A stretch of 6,201 bases of DNA from an uncultured Clostridia bacterium (GCA_946623765.1 CAMORL010000095.1:1-6201), one strand, 5' to 3'. Counted from the first letter of the stretch, positions 1 through 6,111 are shown. Made by a program: numbers and translations. Notes: generated by a model not told the origin, from the letters alone.

Positions 1-1276
1 TCCAGTTGACGGACTTGTTGAACGCGATCAGCTTGTCCTTGACCGCGGTCATCTTAATAAACCAGCTTTCGCGGGCGTAATAGATCAAAGGCGTGTCGCA
101 GCGCCAGCAGAACGGGTAGCTGTGCTCAAACGGGAGCGCGGCGAACAGTTTGCCGCTCTCTTCCAACGCTTTCAGAATCGGCTTGTCCGCTTCCTTGACG
201 AAGAGACCGTCCCACGGCGTGCCGCCGCACATATGACCGGACGTGTTGACGAGCTGCAAAAACGGCAGATCCCACGTCTTGCCGACGCGGTTGTCGTCTT
301 CGCCGAATGCGGGCGCGATGTGAACGACGCCGGTACCGTCGGTCAGCGTGACGTAATCGTCCGCCACGACGCGATAGCCTTTCTTGCCGCGGAAGTTCAC
401 GGGAAGATCGAACAGCGGCTCATACTCGGTGCCGACGAGCGCTTCGCCCGGGAAGCGGTCGAGGATCTCGGCGTCTTCGCCGAGCACAGAGCCGACCAGC
501 GCTTCCGCAAGGATATAGACCTTGCCGTCCTTCTGTGCCTTCACATACGTTTCGTGCGCGTTGACGCACAGCGCGACGTTCGAGGGCAGCGTCCACGGCG
601 TGGTCGTCCACGCAAGGATCGCCGTGCCGCTTCCGTCCGTGAGGTAGAAGCGCGCGATTGCGGAGACCTCCTTGACGTCGTGATAGCCCTGCGCGACCTC
701 GTGGCTCGACAAAGCCGTGCCGCAGCGCGGGCAATAGGGAACGATCTTGTGTCCCTTATAGAGGAGACCCTTCTCATGGATGGTCTTCAGAGCCCACCAT
801 TCGGACTCGATATAATCGTCCTTGTAGGTGACGTAGGGATTGTCCATATCGCACCAGAAGCCGACGCGGTCACTCATCTCGCGCCACTGGGATTCGTACT
901 TCCAGACCGACTGCTTGCACGCCGAGATGAACGGCTCCACGCCGTACGCTTCGATCTGCTCCTTGCCGTCCAAGCCCAGCTGCTTTTCGACCTCCAGCTC
1001 CACCGGAAGACCGTGGGTGTCCCAGCCTGCCTTGCGAAGGACGTCGTAGCCCTTCATGGTCTTGTAGCGCGGGATCAGGTCCTTGATGCTTCTCGTTAAG
1101 ACGTGACCGATGTGCGGCTTGCCGTTTGCGGTCGGCGGACCGTCAAAGAACGTAAAGGCGGGATTGCCCTTGCGCCATTCCACGCTTTGTTCAAAGACGC
1201 GGTTCTCTTTCCAGAATGCCAGTGTTTCCTTCTCGCGGGAAACAAAATCCATATCCGTCGATACTTTCTTATACAT
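1..1276 (-). CDS. ileS: Isoleucyl-tRNA synthetase, N-terminal 425 residues (3' end outside window)
   Basis: Cytoplasmic class I synthetase that charges tRNA-Ile with isoleucine using ATP. The reading frame is open to the left edge, so about 60% of a usual ~1,030-residue enzyme is missing. Visible landmarks are the ATP-binding signature PHIGH (H55-H58) within DGPPTANGKPHIGH, and GWDTHGLPVE (84-93). A CPRCG knuckle lies at 182-186 and a second CWRC at 390-393. The CP1 editing-domain signatures are WTTTPWTLPSN (223-233) and GTGVVHIAPAFGEDD (315-329). The motif context (GKPHIGH, IKDLIPRYKTMKGY) resembles the eukaryote-like IleS2 type found in many clostridia rather than the E. coli or Bacillus IleS1 type; that subtype call is from memory of the families. 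The ATG at 1276 is set by GGAGG at 1282-1286, five bases upstream. The gene follows an isoleucine T-box, which independently supports the assignment. Confidence 0.97.
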   Translation of the reverse strand, partial: MYKKVSTDMDFVSREKETLAFWKENRVFEQSVEWRKGNPAFTFFDGPPTANGKPHIGHVLTRSIKDLIPRYKTMKGYDVLRKAGWDTHGLPVELEVEKQLGLDGKEQIEAYGVEPFISACKQSVWKYESQWREMSDRVGFWCDMDNPYVTYKDDYIESEWWALKTIHEKGLLYKGHKIVPYCPRCGTALSSHEVAQGYHDVKEVSAIARFYLTDGSGTAILAWTTTPWTLPSNVALCVNAHETYVKAQKDGKVYILAEALVGSVLGEDAEILDRFPGEALVGTEYEPLFDLPVNFRGKKGYRVVADDYVTLTDGTGVVHIAPAFGEDDNRVGKTWDLPFLQLVNTSGHMCGGTPWDGLFVKEADKPILKALEESGKLFAALPFEHSYPFCWRCDTPLIYYARESWFIKMTAVKDKLIAFNKSVNW

Positions 1277-1286
1277 GCTTTCCTCC

Positions 1287-1321
1287 AAAAATAAAATACT
1301 CCGTCCGAAAGAGGACGAAGT
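1287..1321 (-). terminator. T-box-controlled intrinsic terminator upstream of ileS
   Basis: On the minus strand ACTTCGTCC (1313-1321) pairs with GGACGGAGT (1298-1306) in a nine-pair stem with one G-T wobble and a six-base loop, followed by the T-rich tract ATTTTATTTTT (1287-1297). The 5' arm shares bases with the antiterminator's 3' arm, which is the usual T-box switch. The T tract ends directly against the ileS ribosome binding site at 1281-1286, so termination releases RNA just before the translation signals. Confidence 0.9.
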
Positions 1322-1520
1322 TTCTCCGCGGTACCACCTCAGTTGACAGGGATTCCCCCTGCCCGCTCATTGCCCCTTAACGCGGGGATACGGAAACGGT
1401 TACTCCGGTTTCGCCGTCTCACTCCCGGGTGATTTTCACGTCCGTTCCGCCGCCGCCTTGCACCGAACGCGGCTCGCTGTGGGTTTTCCGAAACGCTACT
1501 CGTCCCGATCAACGATTTAC
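1287..1520 (-). promoter_or_regulatory. Isoleucine T-box riboswitch leader of ileS
   Basis: This leader senses uncharged tRNA-Ile and lets transcription proceed into ileS when the tRNA is not aminoacylated. Reading the minus strand 5' to 3', the Stem I signatures come first: GACGAGTAG (about 1497-1505), the AG-bulge-like AGCGAGCCG, and the apical GGTGCAAGGCGGC. Next is the specifier loop GTGAAAATCACC, where ATC at 1431-1433 sits one base after GAA and is followed by A, the position expected for the specifier codon (Ile AUC). A Stem III-like hairpin occupies 1347-1361 (CAGGG/CCCTG). The T-box proper, GAGGTGGTACCGCGG, covers 1326-1340. Its UGGU bulge complements the ACCA end of a tRNA with discriminator A73, as tRNA-Ile has. 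GAGG of the T-box can pair with CCTC (1311-1314) to form the antiterminator, competing with the terminator stem. Stem boundaries were read by eye. Confidence 0.95.
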
Positions 1521-1526
1521 CGGGAT

Positions 1527-1555
1527 ATTATATCCGAAAGAACCCCGTTTGTAAA
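1527..1555 (-). promoter_or_regulatory. Housekeeping sigma promoter of the ileS T-box transcript
   Basis: On the minus strand TTTACA (1550-1555) and a perfect TATAAT (1527-1532) are separated by exactly 17 bases. The predicted start is near position 1520, just upstream of T-box Stem I, giving a leader of about 240 nt. The element sits exactly where a T-box promoter is expected, which strengthens the call. Confidence 0.8.
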
Positions 1556-1666
1556 GCCCCGATTTTCATGCATTCCTGCATTTTTCCGCCCGTTTGCGGC
1601 GATCTCACGCCGAAGCGCCGTCCCTTCCCGCATCGACCCGTTTACAATCTTTTTTTGCCGATGATG

Positions 1667-1695
1667 TTGAAAAGGCGCGAAACAGGTGGTATGCT
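1667..1695 (+). promoter_or_regulatory. Promoter of the plus-strand membrane protein gene
   Basis: TTGAAA (1667-1672) and TATGCT (1690-1695) are separated by 17 bases, matching five and four of six consensus positions. A start near 1702 would give a leader of about 30 nt that includes the strong ribosome binding site at 1712-1722. It diverges from the ileS promoter, with about 110 bases between the two -35 elements. I saw no clear operator between them. Confidence 0.6.
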
Positions 1696-1732
1696 GTAAG
1701 CTGCATAAAGGAAAGGAGGAGGTTTTCGTATT

Positions 1733-2389
1733 ATGACATTTCCGAATGCACATGACGGCGTAAAAAAGATTTACAAGTCACAGATCCTTGAGCTGATCGG
1801 CTTAGCGCTTGCCATTCCGGCCGGCATCCTCAGCATATTCGCTGCCGCAGCTGCAATGAAAGAAAACGTCGGGCTTGCGTCCGGTCTCGCAGTGGCATTG
1901 TTGCTTTGCGGAATTGCGGCCGCAGTCGTTTGCGTGATTGCTCTTGTGTTCTACATCATCGGCATCATCCGTGCGAAGGCTGACGAACCCATGTTCGGCA
2001 GAGCGCTGATCTGCGTCATCGTTTCGCTCGTATGTTCCATCCTTACGGCGATCTTCACCCAGAACGCAATGCTCAAGCACATTATGGAACTGGTGCAGTC
2101 TCTTGCAGAGCTTTGCGCAATGATCTTCATCATCGGCGGTATTCAGTTGCTGGCAAAGAAGCTGGAACGTCCGGACATCGACGTTCTCTGCAGACGCATG
2201 CTCTACATTCTCATCGCCGTGCAGCTGAGCGCGCTTGTCGTAAACATTCTGACAGTTATTTTTGCCCGCAATCCGGTCATGATGATCGTTTCCGCCCGCA
2301 TCGCGCTTGTTCCCCTTGTTCTGTCCATCGTTTCGGTTATCGTCTATCTGGTTCTCCTCAAGAGAACGGTCAAGATGCTCGAAGACTGA
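1733..2389 (+). CDS. Hypothetical polytopic membrane protein (about six helices), 218 aa
   Basis: I do not recognise a named family. After a short hydrophilic N-terminus (1-17, with KKIYKSQILEL leading into the membrane), hydrophobic stretches at about 19-42, 48-79, 89-108, 117-140, 154-177 and 185-209 suggest six membrane helices. Short charged connectors separate them (RAKADEPMFGR at 80-90, AKKLERPDID at 141-150), and the C-terminal tail is short and charged (KRTVKMLED). There are no obvious catalytic motifs, metal-binding clusters or transporter signatures. The start is set by AAAGGAGGAGG at 1712-1722, ten bases before ATG. The gene has its own promoter upstream and a terminator downstream, so it is probably monocistronic. 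A transporter-like, stress-related or purely structural membrane role is equally open. The gene call is firm from the expression signals and the membrane pattern; its function is unknown. Confidence 0.85.
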   Translation: MTFPNAHDGVKKIYKSQILELIGLALAIPAGILSIFAAAAAMKENVGLASGLAVALLLCGIAAAVVCVIALVFYIIGIIRAKADEPMFGRALICVIVSLVCSILTAIFTQNAMLKHIMELVQSLAELCAMIFIIGGIQLLAKKLERPDIDVLCRRMLYILIAVQLSALVVNILTVIFARNPVMMIVSARIALVPLVLSIVSVIVYLVLLKRTVKMLED

Positions 2390-2402
2390 TCCATTCAGAA
2401 GC

Positions 2403-2437
2403 AAAAAGACTCCTCAAAAACGAGGAGCCTTTTCTTT
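2403..2437. terminator. Bidirectional intrinsic terminator between convergent genes
   Basis: CTCCTC (2410-2415) pairs with GAGGAG (2422-2427) around an AAAAAC loop. After one A/C mismatch the stem is extended by AAAAG/CTTTT. On the plus strand it is followed by CCTTTTCTTTGTTTT. Read on the minus strand, the same hairpin is followed by TCTTTTT. It lies 13 bases past the stop of the plus-strand membrane gene and about ten bases past the stop of the minus-strand operon, so it plausibly serves both. Confidence 0.85.
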
Positions 2438-2446
2438 GTTTTGGAT

Positions 2447-4033
2447 TCAGCCGTTCTTAATCAGGTTTTCGAGGAACTTGATCGTGGTGATGTTGCCCTT
2501 GGTTGCGGGATAGATCTTTGCGAGATCGTCCGCCGTCACCTTGCCGGTCGGCTTGTACCAGCTGAACTGCTTGAAATACTTGTAATAGTTGCTCGTATCG
2601 CTGAACTGATGTCCGCCGCGGGCAAACATCTCGTTTCTGGCGTAGCCCAGAAGCTGCAGCAGCGTCATATCCTTTGTCTGCGGAATATCCCACAGCTCGT
2701 CGTAGCTCACGGATTCCCTGATGCTCTTTGCCATCACGAGACCGTCGCCGTCGAACGGGCTTTCATTCTCGTTCTCCTCAAAGACCATGCTGCCGCCGGA
2801 CAGCGTATAGACCTTATAGTTTTTGAGATCTTCGGTGCTCTTCGCGGTGTTGCGGTCATTTGCCACGGTAAGGTGCACGTCGTTTGCCGTATAGCCCGTC
2901 TCCGATTCCAGGTCATACACGTCGGCGACGAGATATTCCGTTCCTTTGGACGTCGCGATGTAATACACGATGCGGAACACGTTCGTGTGTTCGGCGGAAT
3001 CGTTTCCGACCGCGAAATAATTGAACTTGATCTCGCTCGATTCGATGCTGCTGCCGTACTTCTGCTCCTTTGCGGCGCGGATCGCTTTGCGCACATCCGT
3101 CTGATCGAAGCCGTACAGCGAGTCGATCGCGTCGTCGTTGCGCGTCGGCGTTGCGGTCGGCGTCACGTTTGGAACGTCGTTATACGTGCCGGACGGCGTC
3201 GTCGGCGCGGTCGTTTCCGGCGCAGGGGATTCGGACGCGGACGCTTGCTGCACGGGTGTTTCCGGCGCGGCCGTTTCCGGCACGGTGACCGTACCGACGT
3301 GCGCCGCCATCTCTGCGTCGCTCCACGTCCATTTCGTTATCCCGTATGCAATGCCGGACGCCTTGAGGTCGTCCATAACGCTTGCAAGAGAACTCGTGAT
3401 CTGCAGGCGGTATCCGTCGTCCGCTTTCCGGCAGTCGATGCCGATGCTTGAAAGCGCGCGTGCGCCGAGCAGCGATGCGGGGTCGGTATCCGGATTGAAG
3501 CCTAAATCGATCAGCATGGCGCGGTTGTCCATGACGGCGGTATATGTGCCGTCCGCGCCGCGCGTCGTTCGGACATACTGCGAGAAATCGAGTTTTTCGT
3601 CCTTTGCGGGCTGCTGCGGCTCTCCGCGAAGTTCGGCTGCGTTGACCGTCCACTTCGTATTGATAAGCCGGATGCCGTGCTCCTTCAGAAGCTCCGTCGG
3701 ATCCGTCCCGCGCGTGACGGTTTCCAGTTCATACGCGTCGCCGCGCTGCGTCATGCGGACGGCAAGCGAGCGAAGCGCCGCGATTTCCGGATGGTCTTTC
3801 ATTTCCTCCTCCGTCGGGCGGTAGAGGCGCTCTGCGCTGATCAGCCGGTCGACGTTCAGCGCGGCGGTATAGCCGCCGTTTCCGTCCGGACGGATCTCCG
3901 TGTACTCGGAGACGTCAATGCGCTGCAGGTTCGCTCCGGTCAGAAAGTGCGCTATGATGATCACGGCGCAGATCAGAAGGATCAATCCCGTTCCGACGCC
4001 GGCGATCAGCCTGCGAATCGATGCATTCGACAT
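2447..4033 (-). CDS. Membrane-anchored extracellular YARHG-domain protein with two repeat modules, 528 aa
   Basis: Predicted single-pass envelope protein. Residues 1-9 are short and basic (R7, R8), residues 10-32 form one membrane helix, and the rest should be outside the cell. Two copies of a ~95-residue module follow (about 39-134 and 148-242), each opening with D-x-S-x-Y...G-x-YTA and closing with G-I...TKWT...AE. A Pro/Thr/Glu/Ser-rich low-complexity linker spans 247-300. A mixed domain at 301-455 includes VADVYDLE and TLSGGSMVF. The last ~70 residues match the YARHG domain: LLGYARNEMFARGGHQF (461-477), YFKQFSWYKP (486-495), then the GNI motif (513-515). YARHG is a presumed extracellular domain of unknown molecular function. 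ATG at 4033 is chosen over upstream in-frame starts because AAAGGAGG (4042-4049) lies eight bases before it. It is the third gene of the operon and a paralogue of the first. Confidence 0.9.
   Translation of the reverse strand: MSNASIRRLIAGVGTGLILLICAVIIIAHFLTGANLQRIDVSEYTEIRPDGNGGYTAALNVDRLISAERLYRPTEEEMKDHPEIAALRSLAVRMTQRGDAYELETVTRGTDPTELLKEHGIRLINTKWTVNAAELRGEPQQPAKDEKLDFSQYVRTTRGADGTYTAVMDNRAMLIDLGFNPDTDPASLLGARALSSIGIDCRKADDGYRLQITSSLASVMDDLKASGIAYGITKWTWSDAEMAAHVGTVTVPETAAPETPVQQASASESPAPETTAPTTPSGTYNDVPNVTPTATPTRNDDAIDSLYGFDQTDVRKAIRAAKEQKYGSSIESSEIKFNYFAVGNDSAEHTNVFRIVYYIATSKGTEYLVADVYDLESETGYTANDVHLTVANDRNTAKSTEDLKNYKVYTLSGGSMVFEENENESPFDGDGLVMAKSIRESVSYDELWDIPQTKDMTLLQLLGYARNEMFARGGHQFSDTSNYYKYFKQFSWYKPTGKVTADDLAKIYPATKGNITTIKFLENLIKNG
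3308..3919 (-). repeat. Tandem duplication of a ~95-residue module within the 528-aa protein
   Basis: The segments encoding residues 39-134 (3632-3919) and 148-242 (3308-3592) align end to end with few gaps. Shared anchors are D-x-S-x-Y, then G-x-YTA, a central L-rich segment, D-x-Y-x-L, LK-x-x-GI and TKWT-x-x-x-AE. A third copy occurs once in the 420-aa paralogue (residues 46-140, at 5657-5941) with IDLQKY, YPEVYAL, YGIRF and TTWE. Identity is low, so the duplication is old. The modules resemble extracellular segments that precede YARHG or follow zinc-ribbon anchors in other Firmicute proteins; that is recollection, not a search result. Confidence 0.75.
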
Positions 4034-4050
4034 AGTCCTTCCCTCCTTTA
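4034..4050 (-). promoter_or_regulatory. Ribosome binding site overlapping the upstream stop codon (zinc-ribbon gene to 528-aa gene)
   Basis: The minus strand reads GTGTAAAGGAGG. The TAA stop of the zinc-ribbon gene (4048-4050) shares bases with AAAGGAGG (4042-4049), and the next ATG is at 4033. Ribosomes finishing the upstream gene therefore stop on the next gene's binding site, which favours coupled translation. The site also fixes the start of the 528-aa protein. Confidence 0.85.
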
Positions 4051-4803
4051 CACGCGTTTGCCGCAATACATGCAGAATGCCGAATCCGCGTCGATCGTGT
4101 TCCCGCAATAGATGCAGCGTTTGGTCTTCGGCAGCGGATCCTCCTGCGGTTCCGGCTCGACAGAATCACGTTCCGGCGCATCGGGTGTTTCTCTGAGAAT
4201 GTTCTCCTCTCCCGCCCGATTTCCGAACGGCTGTACGTTTGCATGGGGATCGAAACCCGGTTCGGCTTGCGCCGCCGCATATGCGCGTACCTCCGGCTCC
4301 GCCTGTGACGCGCTTTCCCGGAAGGAGGACTTCAGATGCGCGGAATGCAGTTCCTGCGGCGTCTGTGTTTCTTCACGGAAGGAGAACGGTTTCTCCGGTT
4401 CGTCGTCGCCAAACAGATCCGGCGACGGCTCTTCGTCGGTGTGCCGCAGCGCTCTGCGCTGCATCCGCTTGATTCGCGGCGACCACGTCTCGTCCGCTTC
4501 CTCGGCATTCTCCTCCGGAACGGTCTCCTCCTCGAGGAATTCCTCCTCCGGATCGTCATACAGCAGGTCGTGCTTTTTGCGCGTGCCCTCGTCGCGGAAC
4601 GATACAACCGCGATCGTCATAATCACAAAGGACAGCACGCAGCCGATGCCGATCACCAGCATAATAAAGCCCGTGTCCCGGAACAGCTGATAGATCGAAC
4701 GCCCGGTAAATGCGAAGTTGTTGTGCATCGCGATCAGCGCGAACGCGCCGTACAGCAGCGACGTGACCCCGAAGGTCGCAAGAATGGTTCGAATCGTTTT
4801 CAT
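4048..4803 (-). CDS. Two-helix membrane protein with C-terminal zinc ribbon, 251 aa
   Basis: Two hydrophobic helices lie near residues 5-27 and 44-69. Basic residues at both ends (MKTIR; RDEGTRKKH at 70-78) place both termini in the cytoplasm, with a short outside loop at 28-43. A long hydrophilic, strongly acidic and probably disordered region follows (about 80-226, rich in E, D, P, S and A). The protein ends in a compact zinc ribbon, CIYCGN...CMYCGKRV, with four Cys ligands at 230, 233, 244 and 247 spaced C-x2-C-x10-C-x2-C. This resembles the small zinc-ribbon domains common at the ends of Firmicute membrane proteins. I recognise no catalytic domain. The start is ATG 4803, preceded by AGGAG (4810-4814) with six bases between; an in-frame TTG at 4824 is less likely. 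It is the middle gene between two paralogous YARHG proteins, so it may be their cytoplasm-facing partner (inference). Confidence 0.88.
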   Translation of the reverse strand: MKTIRTILATFGVTSLLYGAFALIAMHNNFAFTGRSIYQLFRDTGFIMLVIGIGCVLSFVIMTIAVVSFRDEGTRKKHDLLYDDPEEEFLEEETVPEENAEEADETWSPRIKRMQRRALRHTDEEPSPDLFGDDEPEKPFSFREETQTPQELHSAHLKSSFRESASQAEPEVRAYAAAQAEPGFDPHANVQPFGNRAGEENILRETPDAPERDSVEPEPQEDPLPKTKRCIYCGNTIDADSAFCMYCGKRV

Positions 4804-4816
4804 ACAGTTCTCCTTA
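4804..4816 (-). promoter_or_regulatory. Ribosome binding site overlapping the upstream stop codon (420-aa gene to zinc-ribbon gene)
   Basis: The minus strand reads TAAGGAGAACTGTATG. The TAA stop of the 420-aa gene (4814-4816) overlaps AGGAG (4810-4814), and the next start is ATG 4803. The intergenic gap is only ten bases, and the layout matches the following junction, supporting one transcript and coupled translation. Confidence 0.8.
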
Positions 4817-6076
4817 TTTCTCAATCAATGATTGAATCTCACGGAGCAGCCGGATGTTGCTTTTCTCGGCCTCCGTCATCAGCATCGTCAGGTCCGGTTC
4901 CTTCGCCTCATACCAATCGTATGCGTTGAAGTGATCCGCAAATTCCCGCTCCGATTTCGGATCGAACGCCGCATAATACCGGGCGTAGATCTCCTTTCGG
5001 GCGTAGCGCAGCAGGTTTGCAAGCGAATGTCCGTCCACCGCGGTGAGGCTCCAGACCGCATCCTCGTCCAGCGCGTCGTAGGTCGGCGACCAGTAAACGC
5101 CGTTGGCAAGCCGGTAGCTTGCCGGATACCCCGGAAACGCCACGAATCCGTTGAGATCGAAGCCTTTTTTTCCGTTGACGCGCACGCCGCCGCCCGAGAG
5201 TTTTGTCACCGTTCCGCTGCCCGGGAGCCGCTTGCTTTCCTCTTCGCTGTCGTACATCGAGACGTCGGTCCCGGCAAACGTGATCTGTCCGTCCCGCCGG
5301 GCAAGGTCGTATACGTCGACCGAAAACCAGACCGAATACGGCTCCGACCCGTCCTCCGGACGGTAGGTTGCCGTGTAGCTTGCGCGGTACAGATTCTTCC
5401 TCCGTCCCTCCGTATATACTATAAACGCCGTTTGCGTCTTAGTTGTGTCATAATTGTTTCCGAATATCTCTTTACACAGCAAATCCCGCTCGTTGTGCAC
5501 GGTTTCGCATACGGAACGGAGGTTGAGACCGTTTCCGTTCGCATCGAGCAGCGAGGTGAGATACCCGTCCGGCTCGACCGCTTCCTGTTCCGGGCGCTGC
5601 GTCGGCGCTTCCGTCTGCGGCAGCGGAACCGGCGTCGGCGTCGCCCCTGCGACAAAGCCCTTCATCTGCTGTTCCCACGTCGTCGCCGCAAAGCGGATGC
5701 CGTACCGTTCCAGCGTCTCCGTGTCCGCCTCGATCGTGACGCGCATACGGTCCCCGTCGATCGGCAGCAGATGCATCTTCGCCGTACACAGGGCGTAAAC
5801 CTCCGGATAGTCCGCCGCCTTCACGCCGGGTCGGTTCGGATTCGGCAGTTTGAGATCGGTCAGAATCGCGTCCACGTCCAGAAGCACCGCGGGATTGCCG
5901 CCCGCGTCCGTCCCGACATTCACATATTTCTGCAGGTCAATCTCCGTGGAATGTCCCCGGATCGCGGAAGCAACGGCGATCAGCAGCGAAACGCCCAGCA
6001 CGATCCCCGAGGCGATCCATGCAAAGACGATCCGCGGTCTGACGCTGTATTTTCTGTTGTCCGTTTGCTGTTCCAT
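4814..6076 (-). CDS. Membrane-anchored extracellular YARHG-domain protein with one repeat module, 420 aa
   Basis: First gene of the operon and a full-length paralogue of the 528-aa protein. A basic N-terminus (R8, K9, R13, R15) precedes one membrane helix at about 17-38, and the remainder is predicted extracellular. One ~95-residue module (46-140) leads to a short Thr/Pro/Gln/Glu linker at 144-168 (ATPTPVPLPQTEAPTQRPEQ). The following domain (about 170-340) matches the paralogue at SVDVYDLA (252-259) and KLSGGGVRV (292-300). A YARHG-type end covers about 351-418: LLRYARKEIYARYYAAF, then FNAYDWYE (383-390), then EKSNIRLLREIQ (404-415). The HG of the signature is YY here, so this copy is diverged. 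I chose ATG 6076, placing the membrane helix near the N-terminus as in the paralogue. No ribosome binding site precedes it, and the 24-residue upstream extension from 6148 also lacks one. Function unknown. Confidence 0.88.
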   Translation of the reverse strand: MEQQTDNRKYSVRPRIVFAWIASGIVLGVSLLIAVASAIRGHSTEIDLQKYVNVGTDAGGNPAVLLDVDAILTDLKLPNPNRPGVKAADYPEVYALCTAKMHLLPIDGDRMRVTIEADTETLERYGIRFAATTWEQQMKGFVAGATPTPVPLPQTEAPTQRPEQEAVEPDGYLTSLLDANGNGLNLRSVCETVHNERDLLCKEIFGNNYDTTKTQTAFIVYTEGRRKNLYRASYTATYRPEDGSEPYSVWFSVDVYDLARRDGQITFAGTDVSMYDSEEESKRLPGSGTVTKLSGGGVRVNGKKGFDLNGFVAFPGYPASYRLANGVYWSPTYDALDEDAVWSLTAVDGHSLANLLRYARKEIYARYYAAFDPKSEREFADHFNAYDWYEAKEPDLTMLMTEAEKSNIRLLREIQSLIEK

Positions 6077-6083
6077 GCTGTTC

Positions 6084-6111
6084 AGTATATCACATTTCCG
6101 ATGCCTTGCAA
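6084..6111 (-). promoter_or_regulatory. Promoter abutting the start codon of the YARHG/zinc-ribbon operon
   Basis: On the minus strand TTGCAA (6106-6111), a 16-base spacer and TATACT (6084-6089) form a plausible housekeeping promoter. The TG at 6091-6092, one base before TATACT, gives an extended -10. Only seven bases separate the -10 from ATG 6076, so the predicted start (6076-6077) falls at the ATG itself. This would explain the missing ribosome binding site by a leaderless mRNA. The remaining ~90 bases to the right edge show no supported gene. Confidence 0.55.

Noticed and set aside
122..1099. 325-codon plus-strand open frame
   Set aside because: It lies entirely antisense to ileS, whose frame carries the synthetase motifs. 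The product resembles no family and the frame has no ribosome binding site.
1597..1612. Hairpin CGGCG/CGCCG in the divergent intergenic region
   Set aside because: It has a five-pair stem with no T tract and no evident relation to either promoter; chance is likely in GC-rich DNA.
1802..2404. 200-codon minus-strand open frame, rich in D, N, H and R
   Set aside because: Its composition is the antisense image of hydrophobic helix codons. The plus-strand gene here has a promoter and a ribosome binding site, while this frame has neither.
2441..3451. 336-codon plus-strand open frame
   Set aside because: It is antisense to the 528-aa YARHG protein. Its R/G-rich stretch is the reverse reading of the low-complexity linker.
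4112..4929. Overlapping plus-strand frames of 192 and 197 codons
   Set aside because: They are antisense shadows of the acidic tail of the zinc-ribbon protein, which is why they are rich in S, G and R.
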